From: Brachionus manjavacas | Taxonomy: Eukaryota; Rotifera; Eurotatoria; Ploima; Brachionidae | Assembly: GCA_019054805.1 (NCBI GenBank) | Contig: JAHQIY010000007.1 | Span: 1,741,501-1,805,500, forward strand | Length of the DNA: 64,000 bases | Reading direction: 5' to 3' | Shown here: in pieces, positions 23,301-35,300 of the stretch | How the letters are laid out: each line of letters begins with the position of its first letter | Position numbering within the stretch: the first letter of the stretch is position 1 | Made by a program: the position numbers and the translations under genes | The notes under the pieces: model-generated | What the model was told of the DNA's origin: nothing | Seen by the model: only the letters and a program-made list of their open reading frames with translations | Database searches by the model: none

Positions 23301-26300
23301 TTATTTTATTATTAGCTAGTTTTAACTAGTCTAATATTCCCAATTTTATTTTTCTAAAAAATTGGATCTGAACTGCCTCGTGCTATTTTAGATACGTTTT
23401 TCGTTTTGACATTGGCCCCGTGGCTATTTCAGTGACCATAGTACACGTTTTGCTTTCTTCGTATTTTCACATGTCTAATTTAAAAATAGTGAAATAATTT
23501 TAATTAAATTTTTTTTCTCATATTCATCATTCTTTTGTTCGATTCTCAAGAAAAACCTTAGTATTTTTTTCAAGGAATTTTCGCTTCTTACTCTAAATAA
23601 ATATGTTTTTTCTCTTCTTTTTGAATTAAAAAAAAACCTGATTTTGTGATTTAGTTTATTTTCTTGCACTTAAGCATGTTTAAGTCCTATTCAAAAAGAA
23701 ATCTTATAATTATTTTTAATATAATTTCATCTAACCTTTGGAATTCTATTCTATTCTTTTGATTCTTGAATTTTAAAAATTAATGTTTAACTCCTCGTTT
23801 AGTTGTCCTGGTTTCTGAATAAAAATATTTTAACAAAATAAAAATGATCAAATAAATAGCAATATTTAAGCTAAATTTATAAATTTCTATTGACTTGGTA
23901 TTTTTCTTATTAATTCTTTATTTCTAATTTCATTATCTATTTAATTTTACACATTGACAGAATTGGCGTTAATTGAATCACTAAATAAATAAAAAAAAAC
24001 AATAATTTTTAAATTTGTATCAAATTTTTGTTTTGGATTGCGTGAGTATTTTTCTGTTTCATTTTGGTTGATATTTGACCAAATACTTAGTAAATTATTA
24101 TTTCATTTCACTCAAATAAATATTAGCTTTTAGCACGTATTGTGTATTCACGATGCTTAGGAATAAACTAAATCCTTTTCTTCATTTTTATTTCTTTTTT
24201 GTAAAAATCAAATTACAAGTTTTAATTGATTTAATTTTTTTTTTTTTTTATTTTAAAACAGCAAAAATTTAAAAAATTATTCGTCTTAATATTTAATTGA
24301 TAATCTTTTTTGTTTTTTTTTTGAAAAGTCTGTAACTCTTAAATAAATGAATTAAATAAACAAATTTTACTAATATAAAATTTTTTTTACATGTTTTATT
24401 CTCTCACCTGGTCTTAGTTCAAATTAATTTAATAATTAGAATTAAATATTAAATTCAATTGTTTTAATTAAATCTAATCTTCTTTATAGGTATTTCCAAA
24501 AAAATTTTCGAGTATTTATCAAAGATAATGAAATAAATTTAAAATTATCAAATTGTAATTAGTTAAGGAAATAATGACATTTAAAACTTTCATGACATCT
24601 AATTCTTTTTAAATGATAAAAATACGGAAATTTATTAGCATTAATTGATATGTCATTTGCATTGATTTTAAATTTTTTTTTACTTGATCATGTTCGAAAA
24701 ATTAAACTGATCGAGATGCATTTTAAAAATTTACCAGATGATTTTTTTTCAAATAATTTAATATTCATTAAAATTCAGTGTGAATTTATAATTTTAACTG
24801 TATTTTTACTGAAAATAATTAAATTGCTGAGCTACATAAATTTTTTAGGCTTCGGAACAAAAAATAACTAGATTTTAGTCGGCACATTATAAAAAAAACA
24901 TTTAGATTCCAATGCTAGAAATATAATGATTATGTTTCAACGGATTTAAAAATCAAAAACAAACAATTGCTTACTGCGATTGAAGTCGTAAATTTTTTTT
25001 TCAAGAGTATTCACCTTAAACAATTTTTTTTAAATTTCAAACCTTTAGGGTATAAATTTAAGTTAATTACTTAACAAATGCTTTTTCTAAATGAAATATG
25101 ACCTTTTTTACTAAAATTAAAAATAATATTTTCATTTAGATTGTGAAGAGAGAAAATTGTCAAAAGTTCGATTTAGTATTCCGGAAAAGTCCTCATCGAA
25201 TGGGTCTAATAAAATTAATGAAAATTTGAACAGTAAGTTAAATTGGTTTTATTTGATTGTGTTGTTTTGAATTAAAATTTTGATTGTGTAATTATTTTTT
25301 GTTTTGATTGAATTGAAAGTTTTCATTGATTTTATTTATTATTTGTAGTGCTGAAATTGAGTAAGATTTTATTTATTTATTAAAATTTGACTGAACAAAA
25401 GAAAATCTATTGAATTCTAATGCCCAGAAATCAAAGCCATTAAAGAATCTTATTTAATTGAAATCTAAACAAAATTTAAAAAATAATTTTATTTAGAAAT
25501 ACTTTCTTTAAAAAATTATAGAATAAAATTTTAAGTTTTTAGTTTGATTTAAAATTTAATTTTTTGAATTTATTTTAAATTTTAAAACGGGAATTAATTG
25601 ACACTTTTGAAATTTTGTTTTTGGAATGAATTTTTATGAACCAAAAATTATGTATGAAAATATTACATTAATTTAAAAATCAATAACCCATCGTTTATTT
25701 CCAAATTAGCTTTATTACTTTTTTAATTAGTTTTATCAGCGTTTTGCATTTTTATGCCATAGCTTTTTATCAAATTGCTTAAAATATATTTAAGACACAT
25801 TTTTTAAGTTCGAATTTCATAATATTTTTCTTTTTTTTCCTCAAATTCGACATAGCTGATATCGAACTTTTGAGATTAAATTTAATCATGAAAATTTATA
25901 GTTAATTAAACTTAATAAATTAGCTTGTAAATTAGAGTTTTTATTTTTAGAAATGACAAAAAAAGCTTAATCAGTGATTTAATTTGGTTGATCGAATCAT
26001 GATTTTAAAAAAAGAATCATTTTAATTTTTTTTGCTATAATTAACCTATTTTTGCATCAGAATTCAAATTAATACAGATTTAATATTTTAGTTATTTTTT
26101 CTGCAATTAATCAGACATAGTTCATTAGTGTTCTATGATATCGTTCAACTTTGGCTTTATTTTCTTTGAAATCAAGTCTTAATTCGATTTAGGTTTTTGT
26201 CAAACAAAACTTGATATCATTTAAAAGATGAATAAATTAAATTTTGCGAGTTTAACACTGTAAATTTAGTTTAATTTACCGAATGAAATTTTAATTGTTA

Positions 26301-29300
26301 ATTTGATTGTAATTAATTTTTTCTGATATTTTTTTGAAAATGCCTAGACTAATTATGTGCTTGTAAAGAAAAAAAGAGTGGTTTACTAACAATTACGATA
26401 AAATTTCTTTTAAAAGTAGTTTTATTTAAAGAGGAGTCTGTCGAAGCAATAGACCCAATGGAGCTCGAACTGATAAAGTACTTGAATAGTTCTAAATTAA
26501 ATGCAGCTCTGAACCGCAAGTCAATATGGATACCTGGATATGGTTTAGTGAATTTTTTTTAAAGAAAATTTCAGAGGATTTTTGGCTTCGAATTTGTATT
26601 TGCTTCAAATAAATTTAATTGTACTTTTTTTAATTGGAAATCTTAAGTAGTCTTTCGTGGATTTTTGTAATACCAAGCCAGAAAACTTTGGGCTTTTTTA
26701 TTGCATTGTCAGAACAATACTTTAGCTTTGAATAAATATTTTTTAAAAAATAAAATAGTTATTCTAATTTTTTTAATATTCCAGTAGTTATAAGTCTAAG
26801 AAAATATTCTTTTGACCGAAATTAAAATTAGTTAAAATTAGGTTAATGAGAAATTTGCGTAACTTGCTAAATTTTAATATTGAAAAAAAAACGTCGGACA
26901 TTTAATCTTACCAGACGATTTTTTTTGAAATTATTAACCTTTTAGAAAATGTCGACAGCTCATTTTTCCACAGGACTCTCTAACACAACTTGAAATTATA
27001 ATATCGACCTTTTCCTTTCTAGTTTAATCAATAGGTAACTAGAATCCTCTCTGAAACGACACCAGCTATGACCATCTTTCCCAGGGCTGAGTAATTTTGT
27101 TCAAGATCATAAATTATTTTTCCAAATTTCAAGGACCATCACATTTCAAGATTAAAACTATCATTAATAATCATTCTCTAAGGTCGTCAGATAAGCGAAC
27201 ATAAACAATTTTTTAAGAAAAATAAAGAAAATTTACATTATTTTTTTTTAATTTTCAAAAATTTGCTACGGTTGTATTATGCAATTAACTAGTTTGTCAA
27301 TTTCTTAAACAATATTAGATTTCTTAACTTGTTAATCGCTTTAAAAATAGTCAAGTATCAAGTTAAATTAATTTTTGAGTGTTTGGTTGTGACTAAGATT
27401 GGATTTAGTTAAATTTATTGAAAAAAAAACAATTTTCAACCCTTGTTGGCTTTCTCAATTGACCAACACTTCGTTTGTGTATTAAATAAACATAATATGG
27501 AGGAGTTGTGTTTTTTAAAAATCTCATATGTTTGAATAAGATTAAATTTTTGTAGTTAAATTATGTTCTGTCACAGCCTCACAATTTTGTTGAGAAACAA
27601 ATTTATTAAGCTTTCTGCTTAGGTGATCAGACACATTATTATAATCATAAAGTTTAAATGTTTAAATTTCGTCTCTATTACAACTTGTTAGAATTGACAT
27701 TTTCAACACTAAGAATATTCAGTTGACATTAATTCAAATTGTCTATCTTAATCGCTAATAATAAACAAAAATTCCAATATTTTTGCTTATGAAGTTTAAG
27801 GTAGAAATTTTTATTTTAGCTATGGACAATTTAATGCTCGTCTATGCAACAGATGCGAGTTTTTCTTGTTAAGTTGGCATCACTAGAGCCAAGGCTATGC
27901 AAAATCAAAAGCTATTTTCTCATTATTCTTAGCTTGATTGTTAAGCCTTACTAGAATAGACAAGTCCTATATTTCATTTTGATAGAAAATTCTGTTTGAA
28001 AGTAATGATTTTTGAATGCGTTTGAATCAAACCAAAAAGATGAGATGCTTAGTGAACTTTTTCATTCAAAATAGCGCTTACGCCATTAATATGATTTATT
28101 TCATTAAATTAGGCATCACTGTATAACTATTATGGCATTAGCAGGTTGAATATCTATTTGATTATGTGGTTCAGCTTTTGTTATTTATACGACTGATTTT
28201 TGGCTTCAAAACTCGAACTTCATCAAAATGATAAATTTACTTTTAATTTAATGCTTTTTTCGCTCTTAAAATATAAGAAATTAAAAAAAAAATCCCTAAA
28301 TTTAATTTAAAATTTTTTTACAAAGTTCTGTGCTTTGTTTTTATGTAATTATCAACATAGATCGATGGTAATTAATTTGAATTTTTATTTCAAAAATTCT
28401 AGGTCATTTACTCTAGGAAAAGCCTTTTGAATTTAATTGAGCACATTTTTGACCTTGTTTTAAAGAAAATAAAATAAAAAATTAAATTTTAATGCGATGG
28501 ATTTTGGTAGCTTGCGATGTCGTGGATTAATTTATTTATTAGGAAAAATTTTAATTACATAAAACAAAGATAATGATATCCTTAAGTTGGACTAAAAATA
28601 GCAATCATTGAGCAAAGTTTAATAATCTGGCCAGGATTAGGTTTTGCTAATCTTAAGGTAATGTTTAGGAAAACTAATGATAGCATTTTGCAATCGGATA
28701 AAAATTAGAATAAATATTTGACAATAAATAGATTTATTTATTTGAAAATAATATAATTTATATGCAATATTTGCCGAGAATTTTTTACAAATAAAAATAA
28801 GAAAATATTTTACGTAATTTTGTGAGTTTTGCTATGGTTAATTGTATCCCTATTTTTCATTAATCAAAATTTTATAGAAAAAATACGTCGACAACCAAAT
28901 ACCTGCACAGAGTGATACGCCAAAAAGTTCGTTTTTAAATTCAATTAAAAATTTCGAAAAATCTGTTTTCAATTTTTTAGATTTTCTCACATATTTTTCT
29001 ATAAAAATAGCCATCCATTTTATCAGGCTTAAAATCAGAATTAAAAATAAGTTTATCAAACAATAGCAATCAAGAATTATCTTTTTCTCACTTTGAAAAA
29101 TGAACACTCTTGATTTAGTTTAGATTTTTCGAACAGGCCATTAAAATGTCTATCAAATCCAAGACTCAACGTTTTTGGTAAATTGTTGTCAACATCTAAA
29201 GATTCTGATCTATTTTTAATAAGGCTTGCACACATAAAACAAAAATTGTCTGTCTTTTTTTTAATTTAGCAAAAAATGCAATTAAAAAAATTTTTAATTT

Positions 29301-32300
29301 CAGCTAAAATTGAATTTCGTGATAAGACAAAATCAAAATGTTTAAGTATATTTAAATATATCAAACGGAGTCGATTTAAATTATCCTAGATGGAAGATTA
29401 GTTTAAATTTTTTATAATCAAATAATTTAGGTTAGCCCTAGGTTTGACCGAATGGCAATAGCCTTCGTTTTGACCCCCAAAATTAAATAAATTCATGCGC
29501 TGCAATTTTTTGAGGTTCAAGTCCTAAAACAAAGTCACTGAATTGCTACCAAATCAGTCCAAATACTTTTGGCTAACTTTGCTCTAGATAAGCAGAAACA
29601 CTTAATGGATAGAAGTAATTGAATGGATTCTGCCAATTTTAATTTAATTATTTCACGATCAATAATTTGTTATATAAAAATGGATAAGCCAACAAATATT
29701 ATCCTTGTTCTAACTAGCGATAAGACCTGGAAGCACAATGGCAAACAAGTTAAAGTTAAGATTAGCTTTTGAAGCAATTACATTTTTTGAAGCAACTAAG
29801 ATTATCTTTTTCTATATTAATGTTTTCTTTGAGTATTATTATCAGAATTCTTGAAAACAATTCGAGATAATAACACTAATTGATTTTTGCTTTTATCTCC
29901 TTCCGATATATTGAGAAGCAGAATGGTTTCTTGTAAATTTAACTTATCATTGCTTCTGGGTCTTTTATTCTACCTTAACTTTTTACTTAAGGAAATATCC
30001 TTCATTACTGCAATAAGTAACCGAAGATCGAAATTTATCAATTTCAACCCTTTCAAAAATTATATAAATACCAAGTTTATTTTCTAGCTATAAGTATTTT
30101 TCATATAAAAAATATCCAGTCTTGTTTTCAAAATTTTTTAAGTTTCTTACAAAGGTCTTTGCGTTCTTCGCGCTCTTCTGTGGACATTGAAAAATAATCT
30201 TCTATAATAGAGTTCAATTTTTTAATTAAATTAAAAAATTTGCATTAGATCTATAAATTTTTTTGAAAGTGTAACAAAATAAAAGGCCATAGTTGTAATC
30301 AGTTTTTTTTAATATCAAAATTCTAAAGAAAAAGAAGATTATAAATGTTTTTTTTTTAAATCGACAACTTAAATTTTAATTATTTAAATTTTTTCGATTT
30401 TTAACTCATTGTTATGTAAATGATTTTAAAGTTCTAATTTTTAGGCCAGTGAAAAAATAAAGATTCTCTTTTTTATGTGTTTTTTTACTAAAACGAATTT
30501 TTTTTAATTTATTGAGGTTTTGTGAAATTCTGTACGAAGAACATAGGAAACCGAAAGAATTGATAATTTTGTATCTCTTGATTTCTTAAGCTAAACATTT
30601 TATATCAAGTACTGCATTATTCAATACTTTTCTCCTCAATTTCTGTTAAGTAAGATGTCGTCGATTTCAAATTTAATGCAAAACAATAGAGCAAAATTGT
30701 TGAGTTATTTCCGTCATTTCACTTGTTATCTAATCTTTTCTCTTACTATTAAATTTTCTATCAAATAATTTCATTTTTATATTTAATTTTTTAAACTATT
30801 AAAAACTTTAGTATGTATTTTATTTTTTTTGTTTGGTAAAGTGAGTTAAATTTTTTATATTTTTAATAGATAAATTTTAAGTAAAATTAGAATTTTGCGC
30901 TCTTAAAACAGTAATTTTTTAATCTAAAAAAAGTTAATTAATTTTTAATCATTTTGTTCTGTTCATTTGTACTGAAATTCACAAAACCTACTTTTGAAAT
31001 TAATACTGCACTAAAATTAGAACTAAAATGCTAAAAAAAGCAGTACTTGATTTAAAATTTAAAACTCAGCATATCATTCTGTACAGACAGATTAATTCTC
31101 TTAAACAGTTTTTTTGTAGCGAAAACTTTAGGTGATAGAAGTTTAATATTTGTTCCTATGATTTTTTTTAATTAATTTTTCTACGAAATGACGCATCACC
31201 CTTTGTTGTCATCCTTCACACTGAACTACAACTCAAACTAAGATAAAAAATTCATCAAATTTTCAATTGATATGCTCAAGTTGATTAGCTCTTAGGTGTC
31301 AAATAATTGTTTGACGAATGAAGCCTCGGGGTATTTCCTACTCGTGTAATATTGCTTTAAATATCCAGACCTTTAATTTGGCTAATGATTTGAATTTTTA
31401 ATCTATAATTAAGTTCGCTAATTTTAATTTTTTTTGTGGATAGTAGATTTATTGATTAGACAAAAGTTTAATTTTTATTTAAAAAAAATAGAGAACTTAA
31501 TTTCTGTATATTTAAAAAGTATTTCCCTTATCTAAATACATTAAGGAAAATATTCTTTTAGTTCATATTTTTCTCAGATGATTTTTTCATACAATCAAAA
31601 AAAGTTTTTTATTAGACAGTGAAAATTACTTAGGATTCGGATGAATTAAATTGGATGATAAAAAACGGGAAAAAAATTGAATTTAAATAAAGGTTGTCCC
31701 TAAAAAGTGGAAATTATGCATTTTGCAGACTTTTAAAAAACTGTGGGAAATTTGAAGAAAAGCGGAAAATATTTATCGAAATTTTTTTTTTCGAAACAAA
31801 TTTACTTTAATTTACTTTTTGAATAAATTTTAAATTAATAGTTTAAGTTTTAAATTTTTTCATATTTTTTGCACCAAAACGATTTCGTGAGTCATTTCTT
31901 AAACCAAAGCTAACTTTGCCACATTCAAAATGATACCAAAAATTACATTTTTCATATTTTATTGAATTTTATTTATATACTATTTTATTTAAAGAGCATA
32001 CTGACACTGGCTATGTCAGTATACTCTTTAGTGACATAATGACAATGTTTTTTTCTTGTATTAGAGACTTACCAAGTTTCCATGAATCAAATAACTTAAT
32101 TTATTTGCAATTATTTAGAATTTTAATTTGAAAATTTTTTATAGTTAGTCTTGGGCTAGTAGAAAGATCATGAAAGGTCTGAGATGATAAGTAATTGCAT
32201 TTTAAAGTCTCAATAAATGAGAGTTTTGATTGTAGATAAAGTCAGAGTTGCTTAAAAATCTCTAAATAAAGTCCAAGTCCGGACTTAAAATTTTTTTTAA

Positions 32301-35300
32301 AAAAAGTCCACTTTTTTTTTAATTTGCTAGGTCAGGCGTTATATCAAAAAATTTATAATCTCGAGTTGTCTAATGCATTTAGATTTGCCATATTTCAGAA
32401 TTTTCTTGCAATTTTAGCATAAAGGTTTTCAAAATTCTTTTTCTGTATTCAAAATTTTAAAGCCCGGACTAAGACTTTTGAAAATAAATTAAAAAAAAGT
32501 CCGGACTTGGACCTGACTTGAGACTTGTGACTTTTAAACAGCTTTGGATAAAGTTGTTCAAAAATAAAGATTTTCAGACATTTTAAAAAAGTTGACATAT
32601 GACACCTAGTTTTAGGCCTAATGTTGTGCAATAATAATTTTTTTTTTGGAATTTAATGTATCAAAGTAAAAATCTTTTAGAACTATTAGTCAAAAAAACA
32701 AAGGAATACCTAAATTTATCACAAAATAATCTAATAAAAATTATGATGGGGATTAAAATAAACAATCATATTAAATTAGCATGCCGTTATCTTTAATTGA
32801 ATCATTAAAAAGTAATTTTCCGGCTTCTAAAATTTTCAAATTTATTTGTCGCAGATAGAATAGATCTTCTTGTAAATTAAAAAACTCTGAGCAAGACATC
32901 GATTTATTAGAATCTAATTTTGGAAAAGAAAATAGAAGAAATTATAATAAAAACAAATTCTTACAAGAAAAACTTTAGACATACTTTAACCTCCAAAAAG
33001 GGAATTGCTGACTTAATAATACAGTATTTACATAACTATAACTTAAATTTTTAAAGGAAAATCTTAATTAATCTCATTAAAGTTGGTCCATTAAAGTTGA
33101 TAAAATTCTTAAAAAAAATGTCTAAAAAATTTTTTATATTTTGTTTTAATTTCTTTTTATTGTAAATTTTATTAATTGAACATTCTGTACATTTTTTTCT
33201 ATCTATGAAAGTTAATTTAATTCAATAAATAATAAATAATCTTTAAGAAATAAATCACTCAAAAATGAATAATCACTCATGACCATTCTACTAGAACTTT
33301 TGCTTGATGCTTCGGTTTTATATTTTCCGCTTTTTACGGACAACCTTGAATAAAAGAGAAAGAAAAGTGAATAGAAAGAATCTAAGGTTGTGATCATAAG
33401 TCAAACCACTTCTGGCAAGAAAAATACATCATTTTGTGAACAACTTTACCGTTTAGAAAAGCGCTTGTTTATTAGCTGCATATAGTATGAATCCAAAATT
33501 GTGAAAGCTTTGATTTCATTTAGTTTTAGAAGTCTCAAAATGGGTCTTGTGGACTCTGTTAAATTTGTTATATCAAATATAACTTATTTGACGGAAACAA
33601 TCTACACAAAGTATTAAATAATTCATTAAAAGTTAATTATGACTTTGGATGACTAATTGTGTAATTTTTTTAGAAAAATTAGGAATATTTTTAAAACTAA
33701 TTTTATTTTGTAATTTGAATTTTTTTAATTTTTATAAAATAAATGTCAATGTGACTTAAACTTTAAATAAATAAATAATAATAATAAAATATGGAATTTT
33801 ACCCGACTGGAAAGCAAATTTCCGCAACAATTCAAAGCCTTAATTTGTGATTTTTTAATTTTTTCCAACAAGTACAAGTCATGACTTTGAGTTGACTTGT
33901 GACTTTTAAACAAATCTGATTTCTAATCTACCTAATAATTTCTTCTTTTTCCTTGAACAATCAAACATTTAAAAATTTGTATCCTGTAACTCTTTATTTG
34001 ATAGCCCGTATAGCCGAATGGTTTGTGTGTTAGTCATGCAAGCAGAGGATCGAGGGTTCAAAACCCGCTGAGGGTGAAAAAATCTTTAAATATCTCTGCA
34101 ATACGGGGCGAATGTTTAAACCTTTTTCATCATAAAACTAGGGAGACCAGTTTCGACTGGGTTATAATTGCGGTGTAGATGATCAGCTCGATGCAGTAGC
34201 CTCTGTGTCAAATCGGAGCCGTTGCTCAAAAAAAGGTACTTGAAAAGGAGATGAGCGCCTCCCCATCTCCACTAAGATAAAAAAGGGACAATTATTGACT
34301 CTTTATTTCAATATATCTTATTTTAATTTTCTTCTATTTTAAGCTATTTTATTTTTTTTTATCCGAAGGAGCTAAGCTCGGTACAGAAAACAAATAAATA
34401 AATAATCAGAAGTAAATAGAGTTCGACACAGAAAGTCAATTAAATAAGGGATTACTGTGAGATGAAAGTGAATTTTTTTCGGAGATTTTTATTTGCAAAA
34501 ATAAAATATTTTGTAAGAAAAAATAAACATAAAACGGTTGAATAAAATCATCGTTGTCGTTGTGACCCCGACAACAAATACAGCAACAACAACAAAAACG
34601 GAAAAATTGTTCACTATTTTTACTTAAAGGTCATTAGAAGTATATGAATAAAGCAGCTAGAATCAATCGTGTCGGACAAAAAAAATCGATTTTTTTTTCT
34701 CCAAAAAATCGATTACCGTACTAAAACTTAAATAAAAAATCATGTATTTCCTAGACATTTAATTAGAATAAATAAATGAGTGTGTGTGTGAGCATGTGCG
34801 CTCCAGATCCATGTTCGATCTAGATGAGCTTAGTTTACTTGTAGTGGATAAGCACGGACTAAGCTCATTCTCATTACCGGCCAAAGGTACACTCTAAATC
34901 GAGCTTGGCCATTTTTTCTACTAGATTGACTCGGATCGCGCTCAAAGACCCACTTTTTTCAATTTTTAATTTTGAGCCAATTTTGTGTCAATTTTTGAAT
35001 CAATTAATTTTTTGTTAATTAAGAGATAATCGGCGCTAAAGAGTCGGAGAATCGGGCGAGCAAATCAGTAGAACGCAGATCGCCTTGCAAAAACTTCCTC
35101 ACCACACTGAAAAAATTTGAGCTATTGTCGCGCGGCCTAGCACCAGACGACTCATCCAACTCGTCCCAATCGGACGTGTCTTCATGCAGCACTCAGCAAA
35201 TCCAGGACGACATGCTTAGACAAAACGCGAGCACCAAAAAACAATTTCTCAAGTTGAGGGAAGCGCGCAGCAAAAGCTTTGGCTGCGAAAAAGAGCTGCA

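Larger units (their letters stand above)
26543..35023 (+). other. LL5 intron 5 (8.5 kb) with mobile elements and possible nested genes
   Basis: This large intron holds a hAT-type MITE (32243-32546) and a relic of the same family near 33880-33925. It also holds a tRNA-headed SINE (about 34004-34405), a strong 40-nt hairpin (31990-32030) and two minus-strand coding candidates (28850-29107 and 30128-30290). A slightly GC-richer island at 26940-27200 has coding-like words on the minus strand but no recognised product. The rest is featureless AT-rich DNA. Confidence 0.6.

Noticed and set aside
29887-30087. Plus-strand ORF with hydrophobic start (possible secreted peptide)
   Set aside because: It is short and AT-driven, and it overlaps the poly(A) region of the better-supported minus-strand candidate.
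30655-30765. Short plus-strand frame starting MSSISNLMQNNRAKLL, considered as an alternative first exon of LL5
   Set aside because: No acceptable donor site follows in a usable phase.
31990-32030. A microRNA precursor
   Set aside because: The stem is only 17 bp with no lower extension, too short for a normal precursor.
34004-34076. A functional tRNA gene
   Set aside because: Boxes A and B are good, but the acceptor and anticodon stems do not close and the sequence continues into a SINE body with a LINE-like tail.
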